13,223 nt of DNA from Thermoplasmata archaeon. Its GTDB lineage: Archaea > Thermoplasmatota > DTKX01 > GCA-020343715. Below the pieces are notes generated by a model. The model was not told the DNA's origin, did no database searches, and worked only from the letters and a program-made list of their open reading frames with translations. A program made the translations under genes and the position numbers. The DNA lies in the NCBI GenBank assembly GCA_020343715.1, contig CP070808.1:1088949-1102171 (forward strand), written 5' to 3'. Positions 6,704 through 13,223 of this stretch are shown one piece after another (the stretch's first letter is position 1; each line of letters opens with the position of its first letter).

Positions 6704-9700
6704 TCACTGGAGCCTGTCGTACTCGTCCTGGTCGTACTGGGGCATCGGGTTGTACTCCTCCCCGTAGTCCGGGGTGGTGCCACCAGAGGGGTCGTACTCC
6801 TTCTGTAGCGACTCGATGTCGATGGAGGCCTCGGGCATGGACGGTGCCGCCCGCATCCTGAGGGCCACGACGGCGATGAGGACGATGACGACCACGGCGA
6901 CGATGATGCCCAGGAGCATGCCGATGTTGCTCTCGTCCTCGACGGCGGTGACCTTGATGCTGAAGGTGTCAACGGACTTCTCGCCGCCGTCGTCGATGAC
7001 CTCCACCTCGATGATGTGGGTGCCGGCCGGGAGCTTGGTCTCCACGCTGGGCCCGGTCCCCAGGAGCTTGTCATTCTTAGTGGTCAGGTACCAGTTGATG
7101 ACCAGGGCGTCATCGTCGGGGTCCTGGGCGTCCACGGAGAGGACAATCTTCTCGTCGGTGGTCAGCGCGGTGGGTATCGTGGTGATGGTCGCCGTCGGCT
7201 TCCGGTTGACGTTGGTCACCTGGAAGCTCCATGACGCCTCGGCGGAGAGGCCGAAGGGGTCGGTGACGGTGACGCTCACCTCGTGGATGCCGGCACTGTC
7301 GAAGTCGGGCCTGTAGATGAACTGGGTACCGTTCTCGGCCAGGATGGTCCCGTCCATCACCCAGGTGAAGGTGTGGTGGCCCATCTCGGGCTCGTCGTGG
7401 TCCAGCACGTCGGTGACCTCGAACACCAGGCTCTGGGTCTCGTCGATGTTGCTGGGGTTGCCCACCGGGGTGTAGAGGATCTCGGGAGCGTTGGGCACCG
7501 GGGTGATGTCCACCAGCAGGTCCTGCTGCACCAGCGTCCCGGTGGGGTCCGTGCAGGTGATGTTGATAGGGAAGGTGGCGTAGAAGTACGGGTCCAGCAC
7601 CTTGATGACCAAGGTCGACTCCGTCAGCACGTTGTTCTTGTGGATGACGCTGACATAGTTCCTCATGTCCACCGGCACGTCGAAGGTGTAGGTCAGGTCG
7701 TCCCCGTCCACGTCGACGAAGTAGGGGGAGAGGTCTATCTCCCGGGCCACCACGTCGCCCTCGTCCAACTCCAGCGGGTCGATGGGGCCCACAATGCGCG
7801 GGATGTCGTTGATGGGATTGATGGTGAGCTCCACCTCGCCCATCACCTGCTCGGGCACGTTGTCGTAGCACCAGACGTCGAAGGTGAAGACGCCGAACAC
7901 GTCGGGACCGGGCACCATCTCCATCAGTCCGGAGTGGGGGTCCACCGTGACCGCCACCTCGGTGATCCCCGAGTCGAACAGGCCGAAGGTGAGCACCCCG
8001 CCGGGGCCCTCGTCCACGTCGTAGAACAGGTCCTTGAGGTCCACCGAGCAAGTGCCCTCCTCCTCGCAGGTGGCCGTCAGGCTCTCGTTGACGAGGGGCC
8101 TGTCCGGAACGGGGTTGACCCTGAAGCGGAAGTCGATGAAGATGAAGTGGGTCTCGCCCTGGCCCTCGTCGACGGCCCTGAGGCGCCACCACACCTCGCC
8201 GTTCCAGTTCTCGGGGGAGGTGATGTTGAGCCACCCGTCGTCCAGGCCGTCATTGTCGACGACGAAGCCCGTGGTCTTGTTGAAGACGGTGTACTCCATC
8301 GAGTCGCCGTCGATGTCGGAGAAGTGGGAGTCCAGTTCGATGGATATCCCCTCGTCCTCGTCCCACTGGTACATCTCCTCGAAGGGCACCACGAGGACAG
8401 GCGCCCGGTTGGCCAGGTTGAACTCGATGTCGTAGAGTGTCGTGAAACCGGTCACGCCACTAGCGCTGACCGAGGGGTCGATGCTGACACGGACGAAGTA
8501 GATTTGGTCCCTGTCGAAGAATGTGGTGGTGCCCGCCGGGGGCAGCTCCAGGGTGCTGTGCCACGCGTAGTCATCGCCCACTCTATACCTGTTGTGCCGG
8601 GACCACATCACCTGACCCGCGTCGTTGTAGACGACCAGCTCCACGCCGTGACCGTCGGAGAGGTTCGGGTCGCGGAGGGTGAGGATCACGTCGAAGACCT
8701 TGTCCCCGTCCTTGATGTCGCAGGCGTACCAGTCGTGGGTGTCGTACCCCATCTCGATGGTCTTGGACGTGACGGTCATCTTCTTCGGTATTGACACGGC
8801 GTCATTGGCCACCTCGTTCCCCTCCAGGGGACCCGTGTCCACATAGACGGAGATACCATACCCTGTGGAGCCGGCGTTCCAGAAGGACCTGTAGACCCTG
8901 ATGTAGTACTCGCCTGTATGAGGGGCTGTGAACTCTATCCTCAGGGTGGTGCCCTCGTAGTAGGTCCTGTTGAGCATGTGGTCGTTCTGTCCCAGGCCGT
9001 AGGGGATCTCAGACCAGACCTCAACGAACACGTTGTGGTCCGAGTAATCCTTGGTGAGGGTGACCAGCACCTTGTCGCCCGAGTTGGAGGTGGCGTCCAG
9101 GTTGATGGAGTAGTAGTCCTCGAAGTTGTAGTTGATGTTGTAGCCCCTGTACATCTGCATGAAGCCCGAGTACGAGCTTTGGGTGTCGAGGGAGTCCACC
9201 TCGGAGGTCGTTACGTTGAGCCAGTAGTAGGCATGGTCTCGATATGGGTTCTGGTTAGGCGGGTCCACCCAGACCCGGATGAAGTATATGCCACCCAGGT
9301 TCTCGTCCACCACCATGGAGAAGGAGTCCCTCCTGTGCCGGTCGTTCGGCTGTCCCTGGCCGGGGTAGGTGTACGCGTAGCTGTACACGTTCCTCCCCGG
9401 GACGTATGGGCCCCAAAGGTCCCACTTGATGTAGTAGGTGTAGCCCAGAAGTCCGGGCACGGTGGGGTTCTCGGTGTACTTGCGGAACCTGATCTCGATG
9501 TGCTCGCCCTCGGAGGCGTTGAACTTGAACCAATCGGTGTTCACGTCGTCCTCCTTCTTCCAGATGTGGACCGGTCCGATGGGGTCGCCGGACTCCAGCC
9601 ACCGGGCGTCACCGGAGTTCTCGTTGTCGGTCCACTCGTCCACGGCCGCCACGTTGGTCGCCAGCCCAACGGCGACCAGGGCGAGGACGGCGATCATGAG

Positions 9701-9730
9701 AATCAGGGTTACTGCGGTGATCCTCCTCAA
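6704..9730 (-). CDS. Large surface protein C: 3 PPC-like, 3 cadherin-like, 2 Ig/PKD-like domains, TM helix and cytoplasmic tail
   Basis: The protein has 1008 residues from the TTG at 9730, or 1013 from an in-frame TTG at 9745. I prefer 9730 because GGAGAGG (9737-9743) lies 6 bases before it, while 9745 lies 2 bases after a hairpin and has no good SD. Numbered from 9730: signal peptide 1-29; PPC-like domains about 35-175, 183-297 and 305-440 (DTHDWY at 330-335); cadherin-like domains about 442-540, 541-640 and 641-743 with loops such as WDEDEG and SDIDGD; Ig/PKD-like domains about 745-842 and 843-931; TM helix about 936-958; acidic tail to 1008. The tail holds PEASIDIESLQKEYDPS and several further Tyr residues. 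It is a close paralogue of protein D. The ectodomain should be outside and the tail inside, so it could be an adhesion receptor that couples outside to inside. That role is inference. Confidence 0.9.
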   Translation of the reverse strand: MRRITAVTLILMIAVLALVAVGLATNVAAVDEWTDNENSGDARWLESGDPIGPVHIWKKEDDVNTDWFKFNASEGEHIEIRFRKYTENPTVPGLLGYTYYIKWDLWGPYVPGRNVYSYAYTYPGQGQPNDRHRRDSFSMVVDENLGGIYFIRVWVDPPNQNPYRDHAYYWLNVTTSEVDSLDTQSSYSGFMQMYRGYNINYNFEDYYSINLDATSNSGDKVLVTLTKDYSDHNVFVEVWSEIPYGLGQNDHMLNRTYYEGTTLRIEFTAPHTGEYYIRVYRSFWNAGSTGYGISVYVDTGPLEGNEVANDAVSIPKKMTVTSKTIEMGYDTHDWYACDIKDGDKVFDVILTLRDPNLSDGHGVELVVYNDAGQVMWSRHNRYRVGDDYAWHSTLELPPAGTTTFFDRDQIYFVRVSIDPSVSASGVTGFTTLYDIEFNLANRAPVLVVPFEEMYQWDEDEGISIELDSHFSDIDGDSMEYTVFNKTTGFVVDNDGLDDGWLNITSPENWNGEVWWRLRAVDEGQGETHFIFIDFRFRVNPVPDRPLVNESLTATCEEEGTCSVDLKDLFYDVDEGPGGVLTFGLFDSGITEVAVTVDPHSGLMEMVPGPDVFGVFTFDVWCYDNVPEQVMGEVELTINPINDIPRIVGPIDPLELDEGDVVAREIDLSPYFVDVDGDDLTYTFDVPVDMRNYVSVIHKNNVLTESTLVIKVLDPYFYATFPINITCTDPTGTLVQQDLLVDITPVPNAPEILYTPVGNPSNIDETQSLVFEVTDVLDHDEPEMGHHTFTWVMDGTILAENGTQFIYRPDFDSAGIHEVSVTVTDPFGLSAEASWSFQVTNVNRKPTATITTIPTALTTDEKIVLSVDAQDPDDDALVINWYLTTKNDKLLGTGPSVETKLPAGTHIIEVEVIDDGGEKSVDTFSIKVTAVEDESNIGMLLGIIVAVVVIVLIAVVALRMRAAPSMPEASIDIESLQKEYDPSGGTTPDYGEEYNPMPQYDQDEYDRLQ
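6785..6835 (-). other. Conserved cytoplasmic tail motif of protein C
   Basis: The codons give PEASIDIESLQKEYDPS, starting about 8 residues after the TM helix. Thirteen of 17 positions are identical to the tail of protein D, and the four differences (I/M, I/L, E/D, K/Q) are conservative or mild. The residues after it diverge completely except for being acidic and Tyr-rich. This pattern suggests a short binding peptide kept under selection. Confidence 0.75.
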
Positions 9731-9747
9731 GGGTATCCTCTCCAACT

Positions 9748-9771
9748 CTACCCAGCAGGGATACTGGGTAG
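9748..9771 (-). repeat. 8-bp inverted repeat in the leader of protein C's gene
   Basis: CTACCCAG (9748-9755) and CTGGGTAG (9764-9771) form a perfect 8-bp stem with an 8-base loop. It lies between the promoter-like box (9796-9809) and the SD sequence GGAGAGG (9737-9743), so it would be at or near the 5' end of the mRNA. Its position also argues against translation starting at the TTG at 9745. Confidence 0.5.
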
Positions 9772-9795
9772 TCCCCGTCTAGAGCGTCAGGGTTA

Positions 9796-9816
9796 ATAAC
9801 CCTTTTCACTTTGTGC
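9796..9816 (-). promoter_or_regulatory. Promoter-like element of protein C's gene
   Basis: The minus strand reads ACAAAGTGAAAAGGGTTATTAACCC in two parts: a BRE-like GTGAAAA and the TATA-like GGTTATTAA, which itself sits in a 13-base palindrome (9790-9802). It closely resembles the element upstream of protein D's gene (ACAACGTGAAAAC..GTTATACC). It lies about 66 bases before the preferred start, which gives a leader of roughly 40 bases. Confidence 0.55.
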
Positions 9817-9830
9817 GCCTGGCTGCCCCG

Positions 9831-12800
9831 TCAGCGCTCCTCGTAGGACTCCCACTCGCCCTCGCCGGACGAGTAGGACTCGCCGGCACCCGCCTCGTTC
9901 CTGCCCTGGGACGGGTCGTACTCCTGCTGGAGGCTGTCCAGGTCCATGCTGGCCTCGGGCTGGGCGTCGCCCTTGCCCCTCATCATCATGAACACCGCGA
10001 TGACGATGACGATGATGACCACTACGATGATACCGAGCCACATGCCGATGCCCGAGGTCTCCTCGACGGCGTTGACCTTGATGGTGCGGCTGTCGGTGGC
10101 CTCGCCGCCCTTGCCGTCGGTCACCACGACCTCGACCATGCGACTTCCGGCCTTCAGGTCCTTGGTCTCCAGGGTCATGCCAGTGCCCAGGAGCTTGTCC
10201 TCGCCGCCACCGATCAGGTACCAGTTGTAGGTGAGCTCGTCGCCGTCCTCGTCGGTCCCATCGGCGGTCATGATGATCTTGTCGCCCTCGTCGATGGTAA
10301 GCGTCTCCGCGGTGATGCTGACCGTGGGCACCCTGTTCTTGTCGGTGACTTGGAACGTCCACACGGGCTCCTGGATGGCCTCGAGGCCCGAGGGGTCGGT
10401 CACGATGACCCTGACCGTGTGGGTGCCCGCGTCGTCGTAGCCGGGGGTGTAGCTGAACTCGCTCTCATTGAAGTCAGGGACGAGCACGTCGTCGAAGTAC
10501 CAGGTGTAGGTGTGGAGCCCGAACTCGGGCAGGTCGGCGTCGAGCACGTCCGTTACCTTGAAGGTGATGCTATCCGTCTCCTCGATGGGGCTCGGGTTCC
10601 CCACGGGGAAGTAGTCGATGGACGGCGGGTCTGGGACGTTGGACACCACGATGAGCATGTTCTGCTTGACCAGGGTGTCCTCCTCGTCCTTGCAAGTCAC
10701 GTTGACCAGGATGGCGCCATAATAGCCGTCGTCGATCAGCTCGATGACGACCCTGTGCTCGGTGATGACGTTGTTCTTGTGGTAGACGTTGATGAACGCC
10801 TGGTCCGCCGTCGGGACCAGGTAGGTGTAGGTTAGCGCCTCACCGTCCACGTCGTGGAAGTAAAGGGACATGTCCACCTCAACCTCGTCCCCGCCCTCGT
10901 ACATCTGGACTGTCTCGATGGGTGCCGTTATGCGAGGGATGTCGTTTATCCCGATGACCCTCAGGTCGATGGTCCCGGTCACCGGGACGTCATTGTCGTC
11001 CACCGCGAAGAACTCGAAGGTGAAGTCCCCGAACACGTCGGGTCCAGGGATGAGCTCCACCGCTCCAGTGACCTCGTCCAGAACAACCTCGACCTCGGTG
11101 ACACCCGTGTCGGTGTAACCGAAGGTGATGACCCCTCCGGGTCCATCGTCCACGTCATAGAACAGCTTTCGTAGGTCCGCTGTCGTCGTCTCTTCCTCGT
11201 CGATCTGGCGGTAGAGGGAGCCGTTGCTGATGGGGAGGTCGGGGACGGGATGGACGATGAACGTGAAGTCTATGAAGATCCTGTGGTCGTTGCCGGTCTG
11301 CCCCTCGTCCTGGGCCTTGAGGGTCCACGTCTCGTTGCCGCTCCAATCAGGGGGCGAGGTGATGTTCATCCAACCCCAGTACGTGAGTCCCGCCACGTCG
11401 TAGCTCCAGCCACTGGTCCTGTTGAGCAGGAAGTACTCCATCTTGTCCCCGTCAGGGTCGTAGAAGTGACTGTCGAGGAAGAGATTGATGCCCCCGTCCT
11501 CGTCCCACTCGTACGTCCCGTTGAAGGGAACGATGAGCTCCGGTACCCGGTTCGTCAGCACGAAGTTGATATCGTACTTGGACCTGAAGCCCTCGAAACC
11601 ACGGTCGGTGACACCGGCGTCTGCGGAAAACCTGACGTAGAGGACCTCGTCGAAATCGAAGATGGTGGTGGTCCCCGAGGGTGGCACCGTGATGGAATCA
11701 AAGTAGCTGGGTCCCGACCGTACGGAGGACCCTGCCCACAGCATCCTGCCCGTCTCGTTGTAGACGACGACCTCGTAGCCCAGTCCGAACTCCGCGTCCG
11801 GGTCATTGATATCCACCTCGACCTTGAATATCATGTCCCCCGCGAGCACCTGGACCTTGTACCAATCATGGGTGTCGTAACCCATCTCGATGGTCCGGTC
11901 ACGCAGCTTCTGGACGTGCAATATCTCCATGCCGTCGTCGGGCAGGTTATCTCCGTCATGGGCCTTCGATCCGATGGACACGTCCAGCGTGTAGTTCGTG
12001 CTGCCCGTGTTCCAGAAGTCTCGCGTGATGCGTACGAGGTAGGTACCCGTGTGGTCTGCTACGAACTTAACCGGTATGTCGACGGCAAGACCCGAGGTGG
12101 TCCTGTTGACCATGTGCCAGTTCTCGCCGCTACCGAAGGGGAGCACCTCCCAGACCTCCAGCACCAGGTCCACATCGGCCTCTGTCTTGGAGAAGTCCAG
12201 GGTGACCATATCCGCCGTGGTGGGACCGGCGGTGAGGTCGACCTTGAACATGTCGATGGGGTCGTAGTCGGCGGTGTAGCTGGCATTCACGTCGAGGGTC
12301 CCGCTGAAATGGGATACGGTGTTCATGTCGCCGACGTCCTCCACGCTTACGTTCATCCAGTAGTACGCGTGGTCTCGGTTCTGGTTGGTCGCCACGAACA
12401 CCCAGACGTAGTAGGGTCCGATGGTCCCGTCCGGGACCACGTGCGACCACATGTCCCGTCTGTGCAGGTCGTTCGGGGGATTGTCATAGGTCCTGGAGTA
12501 CCTGTAGACCTCGTTGAGCCCCGCATCGTAGACACGGTAGTTCATCAGGTAGGTGCCGCCCTCGAAGGGGGGCTCGAAGTCGTTGAACCGGTCGTACTTT
12601 CGGAAGTTTATTTGTACCAGCTGACCTCCTGAGACGTTGAACTTCCACCAGTCCTGGTTGATGTTGCCGCCGCTGCGTCTCCAGATCTCCACCTCGTCCA
12701 GCGACGCCGGTGGCTCGATCCAGAGCGCATTGTCGCTGTCCTCGTTGTTGGTGTAGGTCACTACCGCCTCCGCCTCGGGTGACAGGGTGACGATCACGCC

Positions 12801-12857
12801 GATGAGGACGGCGAAGAACACAAGGAATCCGATTATCGGAAGGTATCTTCCACGCAA
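9831..12857 (-). CDS. Large surface protein D: 3 PPC-like, 3 cadherin-like, 2 Ig/PKD-like domains, TM helix and cytoplasmic tail
   Basis: The 1008-residue protein starts with TTG at 12857. GGGGGAG (12864-12870) lies 6 bases upstream, and an in-frame TAG shortly upstream leaves no ATG or GTG alternative before the signal peptide. The signal peptide is 1-31 (ending AEA). PPC-like domains lie at about 34-172, 180-296 and 302-435 (DTHDWY at 328-333). Cadherin-like domains lie at about 436-536, 537-635 and 636-739, with loops such as WDEDGG, YDPDGD and HDVDGE. Ig/PKD-like domains lie at about 740-838 and 839-930. A TM helix at 935-959 follows, then an acidic tail containing [17 protein letters not shown] and ending [16 protein letters not shown]. 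Similarity to protein C runs along the whole length, including PND-HRRD, HKNNV-TE and PVGNPS blocks. It is the gene nearest top6B and is divergent from it. It is probably a surface adhesion or matrix protein anchored by its own helix. Confidence 0.92.
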   Translation of the reverse strand: MRGRYLPIIGFLVFFAVLIGVIVTLSPEAEAVVTYTNNEDSDNALWIEPPASLDEVEIWRRSGGNINQDWWKFNVSGGQLVQINFRKYDRFNDFEPPFEGGTYLMNYRVYDAGLNEVYRYSRTYDNPPNDLHRRDMWSHVVPDGTIGPYYVWVFVATNQNRDHAYYWMNVSVEDVGDMNTVSHFSGTLDVNASYTADYDPIDMFKVDLTAGPTTADMVTLDFSKTEADVDLVLEVWEVLPFGSGENWHMVNRTTSGLAVDIPVKFVADHTGTYLVRITRDFWNTGSTNYTLDVSIGSKAHDGDNLPDDGMEILHVQKLRDRTIEMGYDTHDWYKVQVLAGDMIFKVEVDINDPDAEFGLGYEVVVYNETGRMLWAGSSVRSGPSYFDSITVPPSGTTTIFDFDEVLYVRFSADAGVTDRGFEGFRSKYDINFVLTNRVPELIVPFNGTYEWDEDGGINLFLDSHFYDPDGDKMEYFLLNRTSGWSYDVAGLTYWGWMNITSPPDWSGNETWTLKAQDEGQTGNDHRIFIDFTFIVHPVPDLPISNGSLYRQIDEEETTTADLRKLFYDVDDGPGGVITFGYTDTGVTEVEVVLDEVTGAVELIPGPDVFGDFTFEFFAVDDNDVPVTGTIDLRVIGINDIPRITAPIETVQMYEGGDEVEVDMSLYFHDVDGEALTYTYLVPTADQAFINVYHKNNVITEHRVVIELIDDGYYGAILVNVTCKDEEDTLVKQNMLIVVSNVPDPPSIDYFPVGNPSPIEETDSITFKVTDVLDADLPEFGLHTYTWYFDDVLVPDFNESEFSYTPGYDDAGTHTVRVIVTDPSGLEAIQEPVWTFQVTDKNRVPTVSITAETLTIDEGDKIIMTADGTDEDGDELTYNWYLIGGGEDKLLGTGMTLETKDLKAGSRMVEVVVTDGKGGEATDSRTIKVNAVEETSGIGMWLGIIVVVIIVIVIAVFMMMRGKGDAQPEASMDLDSLQQEYDPSQGRNEAGAGESYSSGEGEWESYEER
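9909..9959 (-). other. Conserved cytoplasmic tail motif of protein D
   Basis: The codons give [17 protein letters not shown] (residues 967-983), 7 residues after the TM helix. This is the partner of the motif in protein C. The rest of the tail (QGRNEAG to the end) does not align with that of protein C, which makes the block stand out. Confidence 0.75.
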
Positions 12858-12902
12858 GTCTATCTCCCCCTGGAGCTAGGTCCGGCTTACAATGGGCCAG
12901 AG

Positions 12903-12924
12903 GTATAACTAGTTTTCACGTTGT
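12903..12924 (-). promoter_or_regulatory. Promoter of protein D's gene
   Basis: The minus strand reads ACAACGTGAAAAC then TAGTTATACC: a BRE-like GTGAAAA followed by a TATA-like TTATA. Its centre is about 48 bases before the TTG at 12857, predicting a transcript start near 12880 and a leader of some 20-25 bases that still contains the SD sequence. The element is shared with protein C's gene. Confidence 0.6.
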
Positions 12925-12983
12925 ACCACCGGACCTCAAGGGTGCATCCCGAGCCCGGTCCCGTACACTGGCTCCCCCAAATG

Positions 12984-12993
12984 TTAATTATAC
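12984..12993 (+). promoter_or_regulatory. TATA-like promoter of top6B
   Basis: TTAATTATAC follows the A-rich CCCAAATG, about 50 bases before the ATG at 13040. A transcript start near 13015-13020 would leave a short leader with GGAGG. Together with the minus-strand promoter at 12903-12924 it forms a divergent promoter region of about 180 bases with no other gene. Confidence 0.55.
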
Positions 12994-13039
12994 AGTACCA
13001 CTATTGAGTAGAAACTGGCTAGATGCCGGAGGGATGGGC

Positions 13040-13223
13040 ATGCCTGGCACGGCCTTCAACATAGCCGACGAGCTGGCGAAGAAGCAGAAGGAGATATCGG
13101 TCTCCGAGTTCTTCGAGCGCAACAAGCAGCTGCTGGGATTCGATTCGCCGACCCGGGCCATCATCACATCGGTCAAGGAGGCGGTGGACAACGCGCTGGA
13201 CGCCTGCGAGGAGGCGGGCATCC
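13040..13223 (+). CDS. top6B: DNA topoisomerase VI subunit B, N-terminal part (cut by window edge)
   Basis: Sixty-one codons are visible before the window ends. Topoisomerase VI is the A2B2 type IIB enzyme that relaxes and decatenates DNA in archaea. Subunit B is its GHKL-fold ATPase. The visible part holds the N-terminal strap ([20 protein letters not shown]) and the Bergerat-fold N-box [15 protein letters not shown], with the general-base Glu47 and the Mg-binding Asn51 in the expected E-x3-N spacing. Two ATGs lie in frame, at 13034 and 13040. GGAGG (13028-13032) is 7 bases before the second but only 1 base before the first, so 13040 is preferred. The gene is divergent from the surface-protein array. 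Its presence argues for an archaeon other than the gyrase-only Thermoplasma lineage. Confidence 0.95.
   Translation, partial: MPGTAFNIADELAKKQKEISVSEFFERNKQLLGFDSPTRAIITSVKEAVDNALDACEEAGI

Noticed and set aside
7283..8794. 503-codon plus-strand ORF opposite protein C
   Set aside because: Antisense shadow with shadow-type composition and no recognisable fold.
11250..12632. 460-codon plus-strand ORF opposite protein D
   Set aside because: Antisense shadow. The opposite strand carries the coherent domain series.
12988..13221. 77-codon minus-strand ORF opposite top6B
   Set aside because: The plus strand encodes the unmistakable Top6B N-terminus, so the minus-strand frame is a shadow.

Overview
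The window (about 60% GC in the coding parts) looks archaeal. Its right end holds the start of topoisomerase VI subunit B. The starts are preceded by AT-rich TATA/BRE-like boxes and Shine-Dalgarno (SD) sequences. The long genes encode signal-peptide surface proteins built from PPC-like, cadherin-like and Ig/PKD-like beta-sandwich domains, and two of them end in PGF-CTERM-type tripartite tails, which are typical of Euryarchaeota in the broad sense. A Thermoplasmatota-type or related euryarchaeal genome is my best guess from protein style, but the sequence alone does not prove it.

Layout, left to right. 1-467 (-): the N-terminal part of a secreted protein with a signal peptide and the beginning of a PPC-like domain, cut by the window edge. 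468-760: a non-coding stretch with a GC-rich half carrying competing hairpins (the probable leader of the left gene) and an AT-rich half with TATA-like boxes. It also holds a hairpin plus T-run terminator for the next gene. 761-3586, 3732-6629, 6704-9730 (or 9745) and 9831-12857, all on the minus strand: four tandem genes for 941-1013-residue surface proteins that share one plan, namely signal peptide, three PPC-like domains, three cadherin-like (tandem-95/CADG style) domains, two Ig/PKD-like domains and a C-terminal anchor. 12858-13039: a divergent promoter region. 13040-13223 (+): the start of top6B, running off the window.

The four complete proteins fall into two anchor classes. The two genes nearest the left (761-3586 and 3732-6629) end in PGFG plus a hydrophobic segment plus basic residues, as expected for archaeosortase substrates. 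The two nearest top6B (6704-9730 and 9831-12857) are close paralogues that end in an ordinary transmembrane helix followed by a roughly 50-residue acidic, tyrosine-containing cytoplasmic tail. That tail shares the motif PEAS(I/M)D(I/L)(E/D)SLQ(K/Q)EYDPS. The likely picture is a tandemly duplicated family of cell-surface adhesion or matrix proteins. Some members would be processed by an archaeosortase, and others would be coupled through a conserved tail to something in the cytoplasm. Each gene has its own promoter-like upstream region, and two upstream regions share a nearly identical element. All long plus-strand ORFs opposite these genes are antisense shadows.
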